From Bacteroidota bacterium (lineage in GTDB: Bacteria > Bacteroidota > Rhodothermia > Rhodothermales > UBA10348): a stretch of DNA of 64,000 nt. The notes below the pieces were generated by a model. That model was not told the origin of the DNA and searched no databases. It was given only the letters and a program-made list of their open reading frames with translations. Both the position numbers and the translations under genes were made by a program. The stretch's first letter is position 1. Each line of letters opens with the position of its first letter. Location of the stretch: the NCBI GenBank assembly GCA_022567305.1, contig JADFHF010000001.1, forward strand, positions 62,001 through 126,000, in the 5' to 3' direction. Of the stretch, positions 37,775-47,007 are shown one piece after another.

Positions 37775-40216
37775 TTACTCGAGGAACAAATCCTGCTCTC
37801 TTTCCAGATGTTTTCCTGTTGCCTGGTCCGTGATCTGAAGCACGAGCGTATAGAGACCCGGCTCCTGATTGGTTGCATCGAGGATCAGATACTGACCGTC
37901 ATTCTCACTGGCAACCTGATACGGTAGTGACACGGCGACTCCGTCATTGCCACCTCCGAAAATTCCTTTGAAGAAGTTCTTAATCGCGCCACCCTGCTTT
38001 TTGGGCCCCAAAGCTGCCTCAACGAGATAGTTGGCGTTTCCGTCCGAGTCCAAATCCAAATTATATACCTCGAAATAGAGATATATCGGCTGTTCTACTG
38101 AAAACACGGACCATGGAGCCGGCATGATTGACAAGCCATTCCTCACGATATCCGTCGACAGTGTAGGTGTACCGAATTCGGCTTCATCGATGCGGTAAGC
38201 CAGAAGTAAATCACTGAGCGCTAATTCGTCTCCTGAGAAATCGAGAATCTCCACTTCCCTCCGTTGAACCGCTACAGTAGCAGCGCCGGCCGTCTCAAAT
38301 TCAACCGAAACTTCGTGCATTCCAGGTGGGACGCGAAGATGCTCCGTATCGATCCAGAGATTTGATTCTTCGAACCGAACGACCTGGGCGGTCCTGAGAC
38401 CATAAATTGTACGTCTCTGTTCGACGAGCATATCACGGTTCTCACTAACGACGAACATTCCAGCATTTGCCGTGAGATCTATAATGTCATCCGATGGATC
38501 AAAGTCGTTTACAGGTATCCCGTAATTGACATAAACGTCGGTCATGTCGCTGCTAAAATTCTTGAACGAGGCGACAAGAAACGGAACGTCGATTTGCCGA
38601 CCTGGTGCCTTATAGGTATAACTTTCTGGCTGCTCGCGAAATATTTCCCGCGCCCGAATCGCGTAGTCATTCAGCCAAGGCAGGGAGCCCTGTGAAATAT
38701 CATTGGCAGACGGGCTATAGAGACGGTACTCCCCATTACGAAACGGATCTTCGAAGACGAACTTCTTGTCTTCGTAAGTCCAGATATTGTACGTATTGGC
38801 TTCCTCAAACATATCGAAGCCATAACCATCTCGCGTGATCTGAAGGATTTGGCTCCCATCGCCTTCATTATTCGGATCGGGATCTGAGGGCAGCGCCCGA
38901 AAGCTCTCGGAAATTCTCGAGGAGCTTTTGGGTATGATCACCAAATCGCCAATAGGTGCACCGTAGCGAACGATAATCTGACCACGTTCGGTGTTCCATC
39001 CTCTTAAGTCCAGCTCGGGTGCACCGTAGAGTAGGTCTGCATACGTTAACCTCGCATAGTGCTCAAGTTTTCGTTCGTTATACGGCGTTAGCAGTCGGGG
39101 ATCCTTACTCGTCCAGTACCGGGCAGTATAGGCGACCGAATCGGCTTCATACTGCTCCATTTCATCTTCAGGAAGAATCAGATCAAGGTTGGTGTAAGCA
39201 TAGAGGGCATCTTCATCCAGATACTGCAGCGACGTCTCAAAGACCTTCGCTGCTGCTGCGAGGTTTCCACTGTGATAGTGTGTAAATCCCAGGTAGGTCC
39301 ACAATTCGGGATCTTCGGGAAAGTATAGATACATCTGTTCGAGCATCAACAGCGCATCCTGATACTCGCCCTTTAGAGAGTAGATTCTCATCAGATCGGT
39401 GTAGGCGCTCCGCTGACGCGGATCCGAATCGATCGCCGCTAACAAGTGGCCGACGGCGCGCGTGTACACCCGGTCCGCCCTGCCCGATAAATCCTGGACA
39501 TTTATTCCCTGGGCCTCCAGCGTTCCGACATCGAATTGATCGGACAGCATGATGCTTTGAGGGTCGATCATCCCTGAAACTCTTGTCAACACTTCCGAAT
39601 CAATGTCGAATTCATCCGGATCTTCATCAGGGTTGAAGAAATCCTGAGCTTCTTCTTGGCGGGACAAAAAGTTGGCAAGTGGATCACGAACGGATGGGGC
39701 TCGGTACTTAGATCGAGCGAACAGAAGACTCGGATACACGATGGCGTTTCTGTATCGCCAAAAATCACGGATATAAGACTTCCCAAGTTCCTGGTGAGCA
39801 AATGCGTTCTTTTCATCAATTTTCAGAATCTTCTTCGCAAGCTCAAACCGTTTAGCCTCTCGCGTTCTCTTCTGGAAGAAATTCCACGAATCGACACGGA
39901 GCGATTGCATGAGCGCTACCATATACTTCACATTGGCGGGCTCGATCTTGAGTGCTGCATCTAGTTCTTTCTCGGCACGCTTCCGATCGTCCAGGGAAGT
40001 TTCGAAGTAGATTCGTGCAAGCAGAAAATGAGCTTCTGCCGAATTCTGGTCTTTGGCTTCGATCACATTTTCGAATGAGGCTACAGCCTCCAAATACCTG
40101 CTGTCTCGAAACGCCAAAATTCCATCTGCCATCTGGGACTCTGTATCCTGAGCGGAAAGGATCGTCGACCCGATGCCGGAGACCAGCAAAATGAGTATTA
40201 GAGCTGAACGTCGCAT
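37775..40216 (-). CDS. GWxTD-domain protein with N-terminal TPR repeats
   Basis: 813 residues. A signal peptide (residues ~5-20, cleavage after LSAQ) precedes TPR-like helical repeats (about 30-330: FENVIEAKDQNSAEAHFLLA and ELWTYLGFTHYHSGNLAAAA). The middle carries a motif related to GWxTD (RGWNTERGQIIVRYGAPIGD), where the conserved Thr-Asp is replaced by Thr-Glu. Beta-rich segments fill the C-terminal half. The family is found in Bacteroidota, Chlorobi and related phyla and has no established function; an exported, periplasmic protein is expected. Confidence 0.8.
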   Translation of the reverse strand: MRRSALILILLVSGIGSTILSAQDTESQMADGILAFRDSRYLEAVASFENVIEAKDQNSAEAHFLLARIYFETSLDDRKRAEKELDAALKIEPANVKYMVALMQSLRVDSWNFFQKRTREAKRFELAKKILKIDEKNAFAHQELGKSYIRDFWRYRNAIVYPSLLFARSKYRAPSVRDPLANFLSRQEEAQDFFNPDEDPDEFDIDSEVLTRVSGMIDPQSIMLSDQFDVGTLEAQGINVQDLSGRADRVYTRAVGHLLAAIDSDPRQRSAYTDLMRIYSLKGEYQDALLMLEQMYLYFPEDPELWTYLGFTHYHSGNLAAAAKVFETSLQYLDEDALYAYTNLDLILPEDEMEQYEADSVAYTARYWTSKDPRLLTPYNERKLEHYARLTYADLLYGAPELDLRGWNTERGQIIVRYGAPIGDLVIIPKSSSRISESFRALPSDPDPNNEGDGSQILQITRDGYGFDMFEEANTYNIWTYEDKKFVFEDPFRNGEYRLYSPSANDISQGSLPWLNDYAIRAREIFREQPESYTYKAPGRQIDVPFLVASFKNFSSDMTDVYVNYGIPVNDFDPSDDIIDLTANAGMFVVSENRDMLVEQRRTIYGLRTAQVVRFEESNLWIDTEHLRVPPGMHEVSVEFETAGAATVAVQRREVEILDFSGDELALSDLLLAYRIDEAEFGTPTLSTDIVRNGLSIMPAPWSVFSVEQPIYLYFEVYNLDLDSDGNANYLVEAALGPKKQGGAIKNFFKGIFGGGNDGVAVSLPYQVASENDGQYLILDATNQEPGLYTLVLQITDQATGKHLEREQDLFLE

Positions 40217-40433
40217 GATAATTCTTTCATTGGGTTCAAACGGACAGCCACCTGGCTGAATGGACTGTCACAGACCTGTTAGCTGGACCTGAATCAATCG
40301 ATCTATAAATTCCTTGTAACCGTTGCATTCTACGATCCGGGCGGATCAAGGGTTCTTCTCGTTCTCTTTCTAAGAGCTTATTCATCCAAGAAACGCTTGA
40401 GCCCCTGATCGTAGGATACCGTATGTTAAAACG

Positions 40434-40447
40434 CCTAAATCATTAGG
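40434..40447 (-). terminator. weak hairpin after smpB
   Basis: CCTAA-4 nt-TTAGG, followed on the minus strand by CGTTTTAA. It lies 49 nt after the smpB stop. The short stem makes it a doubtful terminator. The rest of the 279-nt gap to the GWxTD start shows no gene. Confidence 0.3.
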
Positions 40448-40495
40448 TTTAGCCGAACTCGCAATATTCGTTTTCGAGCGGTTTGAATGGGCCCC

Positions 40496-40948
40496 TCAGC
40501 GTTTTGAGAGACGATCTAACCGCACTTTTGTCTCCCTTTCGGCAATGTCAGCGCGTTTATCGTACAACTTTTTTCCTCGACCCAGGCCAATCTCGATTTT
40601 CGCGTAACCTTTCTTGAAATATATCTTCAACGGAACGATCGTATATCCCTTCATTTGCAGGGCATCTGCCCATCGTTTTATCTCCCTTTTGTGCATGAGG
40701 AGCTTTCTCGGTCTCAGTGGATCATGATTCTCCCTGTTTCCATGAGTGTAGGGTGCAATGTGGCACTGTCGAAGAACTATCTCACCCCTATCTGCAGCGC
40801 AATAAGCATCCTGGAGGCTCACTTGACCCGCCCGTAGCGCTTTAACTTCGGTGCCGGTCAGGACCAGTCCGGCCTCAAGGCGATCCTCAATTTTATAGGT
40901 ATGCCTGGCCTTCCGGTTGGTCACCACGATTTTTTCGCCGGAAGCCAT
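40496..40948 (-). CDS. smpB: SsrA-binding protein
   Basis: 150 residues. Family segments: VVTNRKARHTYKIEDRLEAG, LTGTEVKALRAGQVSLQDAY, RPRKLLMHKREI and the basic tail GKKLYDKRADIAERE. SmpB binds tmRNA and rescues stalled ribosomes. No tmRNA gene is recognisable nearby. It follows rplS on the same strand with a 63-nt gap and may be the end of the ffh-rplS transcript. Confidence 0.97.
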   Translation of the reverse strand: MASGEKIVVTNRKARHTYKIEDRLEAGLVLTGTEVKALRAGQVSLQDAYCAADRGEIVLRQCHIAPYTHGNRENHDPLRPRKLLMHKREIKRWADALQMKGYTIVPLKIYFKKGYAKIEIGLGRGKKLYDKRADIAERETKVRLDRLSKR

Positions 40949-41011
40949 AGCTAGCCCATTGGATTCGTTAGACCGAACGGTGCGAACGAAGCCGGGAATT
41001 AGGCAGACGAT

Positions 41012-41362
41012 TTATCGCCGGCCTTCTTTGATGCGCGCCGACTTTCCGCGTCTGTCCCGCAAGTAATAGAGCTTTGCTCTTCGAACACTTCCCTCGCGAA
41101 CGACTTCAATTTTGGCGATTCGGGGCGAAAAGATTGGAAATATTCTCTCAACCCCTACACCGTTCGAGACCTTTCGTACAGTAAACGTACGTCTCGTTCC
41201 AGAGCCCTTCAGGGCAATCACTACACCCTGATACTGCTGGATGCGCTCTTTCTCCCCTTCAATAACCCGCACATGTACGTTGACCGTATCTCCTGAGCCG
41301 AATTCAGGAATATCGTCTCTCATTTGGGTCGCCTCGACCAGATTAATCATGTCAGTTGCCAT
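41012..41362 (-). CDS. rplS: 50S ribosomal protein L19
   Basis: 116 residues, a full-length bL19: [53 protein letters not shown] and [18 protein letters not shown]. Last gene of the ffh-rpsP-rimM-trmD-rplS cluster. Its ATG is preceded by a strong Shine-Dalgarno sequence. Confidence 0.98.
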   Translation of the reverse strand: MATDMINLVEATQMRDDIPEFGSGDTVNVHVRVIEGEKERIQQYQGVVIALKGSGTRRTFTVRKVSNGVGVERIFPIFSPRIAKIEVVREGSVRRAKLYYLRDRRGKSARIKEGRR

Positions 41363-41368
41363 GGCGGT

Positions 41369-41374
41369 CCTCCT
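41369..41374 (-). promoter_or_regulatory. strong Shine-Dalgarno of rplS
   Basis: AGGAGG on the minus strand, 6 nt before the rplS ATG at 41362. Most genes in the window have weak or no Shine-Dalgarno, so this one stands out and confirms the start. Confidence 0.85.
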
Positions 41375-41386
41375 AAATCAGCAATT

Positions 41387-42136
41387 CTAACTTTCTGTTT
41401 TACTGTCTGTCTCGCTCCCGCCCGATACAGGTCCATGATCCTCCAGTAAGTTGGGACGTCGCTGAGACGTCTTCTTAAGTCGCTCGGCTTCACGCCACGT
41501 CGAGATTGCATGATGATCTCCGGAGCGTAATACCGACGGCACCTCCAGATCACGAAACGAAGCGGGTCGAGTGTACGTGGGAGCATCCAACAGAGCATCC
41601 TGAAAAGAGTCCGTCAAAGCTGAACATGCGTCCCCCAACACACCTGGCAACAGGCGAACCACCGCGTCAACAAGCACCAAAGCCGGGAGTTCCCCCCCAC
41701 TGAGCACGTAGTCACCGATGGAAATTTCTCGCGTAATCAGCTGATCCCTGACTCTCTGATCAACCCCTTTGTAGTGACCGGCCAACAGGACCAATCGCTT
41801 CTTTAGCGAGAGCTCATTTGCCATTGGCTGATTGAGAAGATCTCCATCTGGTGTTAGAAAGATGATCTCATCGATGGGTGGCCCCGTCTTCTCCGCCTCG
41901 TTCTGGAGCGATTCAATACATGCGAAGATCGGTTCCGGCTTCAGGATCATTCCTGCCCCTCCACCGAATGGATAATCATCGATCTGCCGGTGCGGATCGG
42001 TCGAAAACTGCCTCAAATCATGTACACGAATCTCGGCCAGATTTGCACTGACTGCCCGTTTCAGAATACTCTGATTGAGTGGCCCTCGAACGATGTCCGG
42101 TAGAGCTGCGATTATATCAATGATCATCGGTTGCAT
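41387..42136 (-). CDS. trmD: tRNA (guanine(37)-N1)-methyltransferase
   Basis: 249 residues. The N-terminal SPOUT knot domain shows [20 protein letters not shown], the AdoMet loop [17 protein letters not shown] and [20 protein letters not shown]. The C-terminal tRNA-binding domain ends with [17 protein letters not shown] second ATG at 42127 ([10 protein letters not shown]) is equally family-like and may be the true start. Lies between rimM (54-nt gap) and rplS (24-nt gap). Confidence 0.97.
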   Translation of the reverse strand: MQPMIIDIIAALPDIVRGPLNQSILKRAVSANLAEIRVHDLRQFSTDPHRQIDDYPFGGGAGMILKPEPIFACIESLQNEAEKTGPPIDEIIFLTPDGDLLNQPMANELSLKKRLVLLAGHYKGVDQRVRDQLITREISIGDYVLSGGELPALVLVDAVVRLLPGVLGDACSALTDSFQDALLDAPTYTRPASFRDLEVPSVLRSGDHHAISTWREAERLKKTSQRRPNLLEDHGPVSGGSETDSKTES

Positions 42137-42190
42137 GACGCACCGTGGATGGATGAATGGTAGCGATCTCGTAGAAAATGCTCCATTCGA

Positions 42191-42724
42191 TCAACACATT
42201 CCTTCAATGACCGACACGGTAACCACCTGTCTGTCAGTATCAATATTTCTCAGAAACTCAGGAATGGCAGGAATCATAATTTCTCTACCGTCAGATAACT
42301 CAACGGAAAGAACGTGTTGAGCCGGAAATTCAAAGACATCCAATACACGTCCTATCACCTCACCGTCGACTGATTTCACGGTCAAACCAATCAGGTCGCT
42401 CAGATAATGTTCACCGGGATTCAGGGATGGAAGATCCGTCTCACGGGCAAATATTCGCATTTGGCGTTGTTCATTGGCGCTATCGCGATCCGAGATTCCC
42501 TCCAAAGCAAGAATAACTGTAATCCCATGCTTCGACGGCTGCATTCTGACAGACCGAATTTCAAAAATCGATGACGATATCTCGTCCTGACCGACGAACA
42601 CGACCTCCAAATGTAGAAATCGGTCGGGGTCGTCCGTTTCAGGAGCCACTTTCATCTCGCCCATCACTCCATGGGCCGCGACAATGCGACCGATTTCACG
42701 AAGGTTCGTCGGCTCGGTGGACAT
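42191..42724 (-). CDS. rimM: 16S rRNA processing protein RimM
   Basis: 177 residues. The N-terminal beta-barrel has EIGRIVAAHGVMGEMKVAPE; the C-terminal PRC-barrel part has LSDLIGLTVKSVDGEVIGRV and the ending DGREIMIPAIPEFL. RimM helps mature the head of the 30S subunit and binds S19. It follows rpsP by 32 nt. Confidence 0.95.
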   Translation of the reverse strand: MSTEPTNLREIGRIVAAHGVMGEMKVAPETDDPDRFLHLEVVFVGQDEISSSIFEIRSVRMQPSKHGITVILALEGISDRDSANEQRQMRIFARETDLPSLNPGEHYLSDLIGLTVKSVDGEVIGRVLDVFEFPAQHVLSVELSDGREIMIPAIPEFLRNIDTDRQVVTVSVIEGMC

Positions 42725-42756
42725 GACACCCGCTAATTCCGTGTAAATGACGAGGA

Positions 42757-43827
42757 TTATTTGTCGTCCTGTGGGTCATCTTTCGCATTTTCTTCTCCAG
42801 CGGATGCATGGTCGTCCGAGCTGGCCTTGGACTCTGGCGTCTTCTCTTCCACTGTTGCTTCGGGGGCCTCCTCACTGACCTCAGCCTCAGCTGCTGGCTC
42901 TGGAGCTTCCTCAGCGACCTCCGCCTCAGCTGCTGGCTCTAGAGCTTCCTCAGCGACCTCTGTCTCGGCTTCCGGTTCGGCGGCTTCCTCGGCGACCTCA
43001 CTTTCCACTTCTGGTTCGGCTTCCGATTCAGGGGGTGCCTCAGCGACCTCTGCCTCGGCTTCCGATTCAGGGGGTGCCTCAGCGGCCTCTGTCTCGGCTT
43101 CCGGTTCGGCGGCTTCCTCGGCGACCTCACTTTCCACTTCTGGTTCGGCTTCCGATTCAGGGGGGGCCTCAGCGACCTCTGCTTCAACGACCTCCTCAGC
43201 GACGTCACTCTTCTCCGTAGCTGGCTCCGGAGCTTCCTCGACGACTTCTGTATCCGGTGCGGCCTCAGACTTCTCCTGCTCGATATTAGCCCCTTCCTGT
43301 TCAAGACGAGCCTCCTCGGCGGCTTTCTCGCGATCCCTTACCGCTGCCTCACGAGCTTTCTTCATTTCGGCTTCAGCCTTTGCTTCCAACTCAGCCCTCT
43401 TCTTGGCCTCCTCGGCTTCCTTTTCCTTCGCGCGATCCTCTTCGGCTGCGAGAACTGCAGCACGCTTGTCCTTGGCCGTCTCTTTTACCGCTGACGATTC
43501 AATTTCAGCCCGCTTCGAGCGGTGGATTTCGACGGCTGACCAAATCTCCTCATCGCTGGATCCTTTTCGCTTCATATGAAGCGCCAGCATCAAACCCTGC
43601 TTACTCAGGATCGAACGGACCGTATCCGTTGGCTGCGCACCGTTTTCAAGCCAATAGAGTACTCGCTCGTTTTTAAGTTTGACATTTTCGGACGCATCCA
43701 ACGGTTGATACCGGCCGAGATCCTCAATAAATCGACCATCGCGTGGAAACCGTGAATCGGCCGCTACGACGCCATAAATCGGACGCTTCTTCCGTCCCAT
43801 TCTACGTAGGCGAATCTTTACTGGCAC
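42757..43827 (-). CDS. rpsP: 30S ribosomal protein S16 with very long acidic C-terminal tail
   Basis: 356 residues with a GTG start. Residues 1-~85 are a normal bS16 core ([49 protein letters not shown]). Then comes a charged Lys/Ala/Glu coiled-coil stretch (about 100-185) and a ~165-residue Glu/Ala/Pro tail with repeated units such as [10 protein letters not shown]. Extended S16 proteins exist in Bacteroidota, but this tail is about twice the usual total length. Within it a ~97-bp DNA repeat recurs at a 129-bp spacing. Position in the ffh-rimM cluster confirms identity. Confidence 0.93.
   Translation of the reverse strand: MPVKIRLRRMGRKKRPIYGVVAADSRFPRDGRFIEDLGRYQPLDASENVKLKNERVLYWLENGAQPTDTVRSILSKQGLMLALHMKRKGSSDEEIWSAVEIHRSKRAEIESSAVKETAKDKRAAVLAAEEDRAKEKEAEEAKKRAELEAKAEAEMKKAREAAVRDREKAAEEARLEQEGANIEQEKSEAAPDTEVVEEAPEPATEKSDVAEEVVEAEVAEAPPESEAEPEVESEVAEEAAEPEAETEAAEAPPESEAEAEVAEAPPESEAEPEVESEVAEEAAEPEAETEVAEEALEPAAEAEVAEEAPEPAAEAEVSEEAPEATVEEKTPESKASSDDHASAGEENAKDDPQDDK
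42957..43182. repeat. 129-bp-spaced direct repeat inside rpsP tail
   Basis: About 97 bp from 42957 is repeated from 43086 with a single visible difference (a T/G change within the GGGGG run region). The spacing, 129 bp, is 43 codons, so the duplication keeps the frame. Flanking units are more diverged. Confidence 0.85.
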
Positions 43828-43864
43828 TATCTTTTACTTTTCGTTTGGTTCTATTCGTTAAGAC

Positions 43865-45214
43865 TTATTGACTCCCCATGAGCGAGGCGAGATTTAACGC
43901 CCGCCCACTTCCCATGAGTTTGGTCATGGTCTTCATCATTTTTTTCATGTCCTTGAATTGCCTGAGCAGCTGATTCACGTCACTCACTTCGACTCCACTA
44001 CCGCCTGCAATTCTTCTTCGGCGACTGCCGGTGATAATCTCCGGCCGCCGTCGCTCGTCCAGCGTCATGGACTGAATGATCGCTTCGATGTGTCGAAACG
44101 CATCCTCGTCGATGTCCATATTATTTACGTGACGACCTATCCCGGGCATCATGCCGACGAGATCGGTAAGTGATCCCATCTTCTTCAATTTGCCCAACTG
44201 ATCCAGAAAGTCCTCCAGATCGAATTTTTCAGAACGAATCTTTGACTGAAGTTTTTCAGCCTGATCCTCGTCAAACTGTTCCCTCGCCTTTTCAACCAGC
44301 GAAACGACGTCGCCCATTCCCAAGATTCGCTGTGCCATCCTGTCTGGATGAAACGGGGTAAGCGCCTCCAGTTTCTCACCCGTTGAGGCGAACTTGATTG
44401 GTTTTTGAACAACAGACCGGATCGACAGCGCAGCTCCTCCTCGCGTATCTCCGTCGAGCTTTGTGAGCACAACCCCGTCAAAATCGAGTTGCTGATTAAA
44501 CTCCAAAGCCGCATTGACGGCATCTTGACCCGTCATGCTGTCAACCACAAAGAGAATCTCATGAGGATTGACCGATTTCTTAATCTCGGCGACTTCATTC
44601 ATCATCTCTTGATCAACGTGCATCCGACCGGCGGTGTCGACGATCAGAACGTCTCGAGCCTGTTTGCGCGCCTCATTCAGTGCCCGGCTCGCTACCTGCA
44701 CCGCATCCTGAACAATCACACCGTCTTTTTCGATTGAGAAGACAGGTACATCGATCTCTTCGGCTAACATTCTTAGCTGATCAACCGCGGCGGGCCGATA
44801 TACATCAGCAGCCGCTAGAATCGGAGTACGGCCTTTGTTCTTGAGATGCAAAGCAAGCTTGACGCAAAAGGTCGTCTTTCCGGATCCCTGCAAACCCGCG
44901 ACGAGAATTACCGTCGGTGGCTTCTGGGCCAGTTCAATTTCCGCACTCGTTTCACCCAGGAAATAAACGAGCTCATCATGGAGGATCTTGATGAGCAGCT
45001 GGCCGGGCGAGACGGAAGTGAGGACGTCACTATCAAGAGCCTTTTTCCGTACCCTTTCTGTAAAGTCCTTCGCTACTTGATAGTTGACGTCGGCGTCGAG
45101 CAATGCGCGTCGAATTTCGCGCATTGTTTCAACTACGTTCAGCTCCGTAATCCGACCTTGTCCGGTTACGGATTTAAGAGCACCTTCGAGTTTTTGACTT
45201 AAATTTTCGAACAT
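43865..45214 (-). CDS. ffh: signal recognition particle protein
   Basis: 449 residues. NG domain: G1 GLQGSGKTTF (residues 107-116), DVYRPAAVDQLR, VDTAGRMHVDQ and LTKLDGDTRGG. The M domain begins near residue 325 and includes the signal-peptide finger and the 4.5S RNA-binding helix-loop with RRRRIAGGSGVEVSDVNQLL. Ffh targets nascent membrane proteins to FtsY. First gene of the five-gene cluster; the likely promoter lies about 60 nt upstream. Confidence 0.97.
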   Translation of the reverse strand: MFENLSQKLEGALKSVTGQGRITELNVVETMREIRRALLDADVNYQVAKDFTERVRKKALDSDVLTSVSPGQLLIKILHDELVYFLGETSAEIELAQKPPTVILVAGLQGSGKTTFCVKLALHLKNKGRTPILAAADVYRPAAVDQLRMLAEEIDVPVFSIEKDGVIVQDAVQVASRALNEARKQARDVLIVDTAGRMHVDQEMMNEVAEIKKSVNPHEILFVVDSMTGQDAVNAALEFNQQLDFDGVVLTKLDGDTRGGAALSIRSVVQKPIKFASTGEKLEALTPFHPDRMAQRILGMGDVVSLVEKAREQFDEDQAEKLQSKIRSEKFDLEDFLDQLGKLKKMGSLTDLVGMMPGIGRHVNNMDIDEDAFRHIEAIIQSMTLDERRRPEIITGSRRRRIAGGSGVEVSDVNQLLRQFKDMKKMMKTMTKLMGSGRALNLASLMGSQ

Positions 45215-45270
45215 TGGGTTCGGTGAGCCACAACCTGTATTTCTCGTCCCTAAAGGGGGTTTTGGTTACG

Positions 45271-45299
45271 ATTCTATCACGTTAGTATAGACGAGTTAA
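45271..45299 (-). promoter_or_regulatory. candidate promoter for the ffh-rplS cluster
   Basis: On the minus strand TTAACT (45299-45294) and TAGAAT (45276-45271) are 17 nt apart, 57 nt before the ffh ATG. Reasonable -35/-10 likeness, no other support. Confidence 0.35.
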
Positions 45300-45455
45300 G
45301 TTACGGCACCTTACGAGTACAAACAATATTTGGCACACTGTGAAAGCCTACCCGGCGTAGCCTCGATCTTGTAAAGCTGAATCCTCTTTATCTTCACGCG
45401 CGAAGCAACAAGCATGCTGTTGAGAATGGCGCACCTGCCCCGAACTGAATCCAGA

Positions 45456-46055
45456 ATGACGATCAGTGAACAAAAAGCCGTTGCTCGAAAACGATTCAAG
45501 GCGTATCGCTCATCCTTGACGGCGCCTGAATACGAGCGTTACAGTAACCAGATCTGCGATCGCCTGGAAAGACTCCGCGCCTGGACTGCCGGTGAAATCG
45601 TTCATGTTTTCTGGCCGATAATCGAGCGTCGTGAACCGGATATCCGTCCGTTTATCAGACGACTTTTTGAGATGGACGTGGGTCTCGTGATGCCGATCGT
45701 CGTCTCCTTCTCAGTCGATAGGGCCGATGGCGCTAGGCTTCGTCACGCGAAAGTCGATTCCCTAGATTATTTCAAACTGAATAAATGGGGAATCGCCGAA
45801 CCGAAAAGTCAGATCTTCGTTTCTGTGAATGAGCTCGACGTGGTGATCGTACCCGCACTGGGCGCTGACCGAAACGGGCATCGCATCGGATATGGGATGG
45901 GATACTACGATGAGTTTTTATCCAATGTGGATATACCAATTATATGCCCGATCTTTTCTGGATGTTTAGTTGACGAAATCGCTCACGAGGGCCACGACGT
46001 AGCGGTTTCCATGATCGTAACGGAGCGAGCTACGGTCGATATAAACGTAACGTAA
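45456..46055 (+). CDS. 5-formyltetrahydrofolate cyclo-ligase
   Basis: 199 residues from the ATG at 45456 (MTISEQKAVARKRFKAYR); ATGs at 45414 and 45426 are possible but add non-conserved residues. The diagnostic motif GADRNGHRIGYGMGYYDEFL is present, with EIVHVFWPI and WGIAEPKS upstream. It converts 5-formyl-THF (folinate) to 5,10-methenyl-THF using ATP. The PspC gene follows 49 nt downstream. Confidence 0.92.
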   Translation: MTISEQKAVARKRFKAYRSSLTAPEYERYSNQICDRLERLRAWTAGEIVHVFWPIIERREPDIRPFIRRLFEMDVGLVMPIVVSFSVDRADGARLRHAKVDSLDYFKLNKWGIAEPKSQIFVSVNELDVVIVPALGADRNGHRIGYGMGYYDEFLSNVDIPIICPIFSGCLVDEIAHEGHDVAVSMIVTERATVDINVT

Positions 46056-46104
46056 CCTGTCCAGAGGGAACGCGTAGGAGAATTCGCTGGAACCGATTGA
46101 AAGA

Positions 46105-46767
46105 ATGACGAAGACACGCATAAAATCAACCATTTACGAGGAAGAATCGACTTCATTGTACGATGATATGTCTCTGGATTTAGAGGCTCTCTCGGACGAC
46201 GAACTGGATACTTTGCTCTTTGATGACGAGGCCGAAAAGCCGAAAAGCGTGCTGAACCTACCAACGCTGGCTGGTTTGTCGCTCATCCTCGTCGGAATCG
46301 CTTATATCTTTCAGCAGCTTGGGCTATGGGGAGCCGGAATCGACCTGACCGTTCTCGCGAGTCTGTTGCCCTGGCTGGCGGGCATTTTCATTATTCTCCT
46401 TGGATTCGGCGTCCTTTCCTGGCGGCCGAACAAGAAGAACAAGAAAAAGCTCAAGGTGGAGAAGAAGCTTGCGAAGCAACAAATGAAGCTGAGCAAGCAA
46501 CAATCCAAAATCGATCCGTCTACCTTGTCGGCGACCGGAAAACGCAAGCTCTATAAGTCCACCAACAAGAAGCTGGCAGGGGTTTGTGCCGGAATTGGAG
46601 ATTATTTTGGCATCGATCCGACACTTGTACGAATTGCTTTCGTAGTGGGTACTATCGCGACGGCTGGACCGCCATTTATTGTGGCCTATGCCCTGCTTGC
46701 TTTCATCATGCCCGATTCAGCCAAAAAGACGCTGGAAGAACGCATCACCATTATTCGAGACAGTTAA
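46105..46767 (+). CDS. PspC-domain membrane protein with N-terminal extension
   Basis: 220 residues. An acidic cytosolic N-terminus (to about 45) is followed by two membrane helices (LAGLSLILVGIAYIFQQLG and WLAGIFIILLGFGVLSW), a Lys-rich linker (KKNKKKLKVEKKLAKQQ) and a C-terminal PspC domain: KLAGVCAGIGDYFGIDPTLV plus a final helix with AYALLAFIMPDS. PspC proteins act in envelope-stress sensing in several phyla. No pspA or pspF homologue is adjacent. Confidence 0.85.
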   Translation: MTKTRIKSTIYEEESTSLYDDMSLDLEALSDDELDTLLFDDEAEKPKSVLNLPTLAGLSLILVGIAYIFQQLGLWGAGIDLTVLASLLPWLAGIFIILLGFGVLSWRPNKKNKKKLKVEKKLAKQQMKLSKQQSKIDPSTLSATGKRKLYKSTNKKLAGVCAGIGDYFGIDPTLVRIAFVVGTIATAGPPFIVAYALLAFIMPDSAKKTLEERITIIRDS

Positions 46768-46780
46768 TCAGACCAGTTAG

Positions 46781-46975
46781 ATGGCGCCGACACGTAAACT
46801 GAAGAAGTCTTTTACCAATAAAAAGATTGCTGGAGTCTGCGGGGGAATCGCAGAGTATTTCGATTTGGACCCGACGTTGGTTCGAGTCGCTTATATTCTT
46901 CTTGCTCTACTTTCGACGGGTTTTCCCGCTATACTCGTTTACGTTATTCTCTGCTTCGTGATGCCGGACGGTTGA
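46781..46975 (+). CDS. minimal PspC-domain protein
   Basis: 64 residues, essentially only the PspC domain: KSFTNKKIAGVCGGIAEYF, DLDPTLVRVAYILLALLS and a second helix ending CFVMPDG. It starts 13 nt after the larger PspC gene and is closely related to its C-terminal domain, so the two probably arose by duplication and are co-expressed. Confidence 0.88.
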   Translation: MAPTRKLKKSFTNKKIAGVCGGIAEYFDLDPTLVRVAYILLALLSTGFPAILVYVILCFVMPDG

Positions 46976-47007
46976 TTCTCGACCGATCCTTATCCAGTTC
47001 TGCGTCT

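Noticed and set aside
40217-40495. Possible tmRNA near smpB
   Set aside because: The gap is too short and lacks the alanyl tRNA-like ends; no resume ORF is visible.
42761-43579. A 272-residue plus-strand ORF rich in Ser/Ala opposite rpsP
   Set aside because: It is a reading-frame shadow of the repetitive rpsP tail: low-complexity SerAlaSer content mirrors the Glu/Ala codons on the other strand, and rpsP is part of a conserved cluster.
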